A stretch of 32,555 nucleotides of DNA from Desulfurivibrionaceae bacterium (lineage in GTDB: Bacteria > Desulfobacterota > Desulfobulbia > Desulfobulbales > UBA5123), in contig JAQYVW010000002.1 in NCBI GenBank assembly GCA_030145325.1, positions 69,619 to 102,173 on the forward strand, in the 5' to 3' direction. The stretch's first letter is position 1. Each line of letters begins with the position of its first letter. The translations under genes and the position numbers were made by a program. Positions 32,371 through 32,555 of the stretch are shown one piece after another. The notes beneath the pieces were generated by a model, which was not told the DNA's origin, ran no database searches, and saw only the letters and a list, made by a program, of their open reading frames with translations.

Positions 32371-32555
32371 TTAGTGTCTGTCCATAAATGGTCTTTTCGG
32401 AGTCTCACAGTTTCGCTACCTGCCCGATCTCTGCGTTATGTTCAAAAAATAATGCTCGGAGGTAAGCGAAACGAAGTGGAGACTCCGATATCAAACATAT
32501 GCCTGCGCTTATTTTTTTCGCATGCCTCGGAGTCTCGTATGCTCGCTTACCTGAT
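32371..32555. repeat. Repeat cluster at the right edge
   Basis: Three related units share CGGAGTCTC...TTTCGC-T-TACCT: plus at 32398-32428, inverted at 32455-32489, and plus again at 32528-32555, where it reaches the edge. Between them A/T-rich pieces (CAAAAAATAATGC and CTTATTTTTTTCGC) also mirror one another. A leading TTAGTGTCTGTCCAT (32371-32385) recurs with one mismatch at 9120-9134 after the chemoreceptor gene. The element continues outside the window; no transposase is seen. Confidence 0.7.

Noticed and set aside
32313-32387. 24-codon ORF near the right edge
   Set aside because: No ribosome binding site and it ends inside a repeat element.

Overview
The window looks like chromosomal DNA of an anaerobic, nitrogen-fixing, Gram-negative member of the former Deltaproteobacteria, possibly a Desulfobulbales-type sulfate reducer or sulfur disproportionator. 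I infer this from gene content: nifENB joined to a molybdate transporter, an ADP-forming acyl-CoA synthetase, a NapH-like membrane ferredoxin, and kinases of the 'AHDFNN' type common in that group. No rRNA or taxonomic marker is present, so the assignment is tentative. I see no tRNA, rRNA, CRISPR array, intact IS or prophage.

Layout, left to right. (1) 19-6701, minus strand: phosphate module pstS-pstC-pstA (pstB and phoU would lie beyond the left edge), plus an upstream operon of a receiver-histidine kinase fusion, phoB and phoR. Both units are preceded by 11-bp-spaced TAAC repeats that look like PhoB boxes, and a 150-bp palindromic element fills the phoB-phoR gap. (2) 7254-11196, plus strand: a chemoreceptor with two zinc-binding CZB domains, then a small membrane protein, a PpnP-type nucleoside phosphorylase and an opine-dehydrogenase-like enzyme. 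(3) 11250-13490, minus strand: TetR regulator, methyltransferase and a triosephosphate-isomerase homologue that has lost its catalytic glutamate. (4) 13650-20857, minus strand: nifE-nifN-nifB-nifX-like followed in the same direction by modE-like-modA-modB-modC. A good sigma-54 promoter and a NifA-type upstream site precede nifE, and a perfect ModE operator lies over the modE start. FeMo-cofactor assembly (NifB makes NifB-co, NifEN matures it) is therefore linked to molybdate uptake; nifHDK is not in the window. (5) 21150-24164: unrecognised small genes, including two tandem paralogues with Cys/His-rich tails and a shared promoter element, a TauE/SafE permease and a membrane protein with a possible TPR tail.

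(6) 24211-28083, minus strand: the most striking region. It encodes a close LuxP homologue, with every autoinducer-2 contact residue I can recall from Vibrio LuxP present, followed in the luxPQ order by a hybrid histidine kinase whose periplasmic region resembles LuxQ but whose kinase core is of another type. This predicts AI-2 sensing outside Vibrionales. (7) 28553-32156, minus strand: an ADP-forming acyl-CoA synthetase, then a NapH-like polyferredoxin with a 54-residue BFD/CopZ-like [2Fe-2S] protein. (8) 32371-32555: the start of a repeat cluster that runs off the right edge.

Palindromic, repeat-like elements recur between genes (phoB/phoR, nifE/nifN, modA/modB, the right edge). One of them supplies the last codons of nifE.
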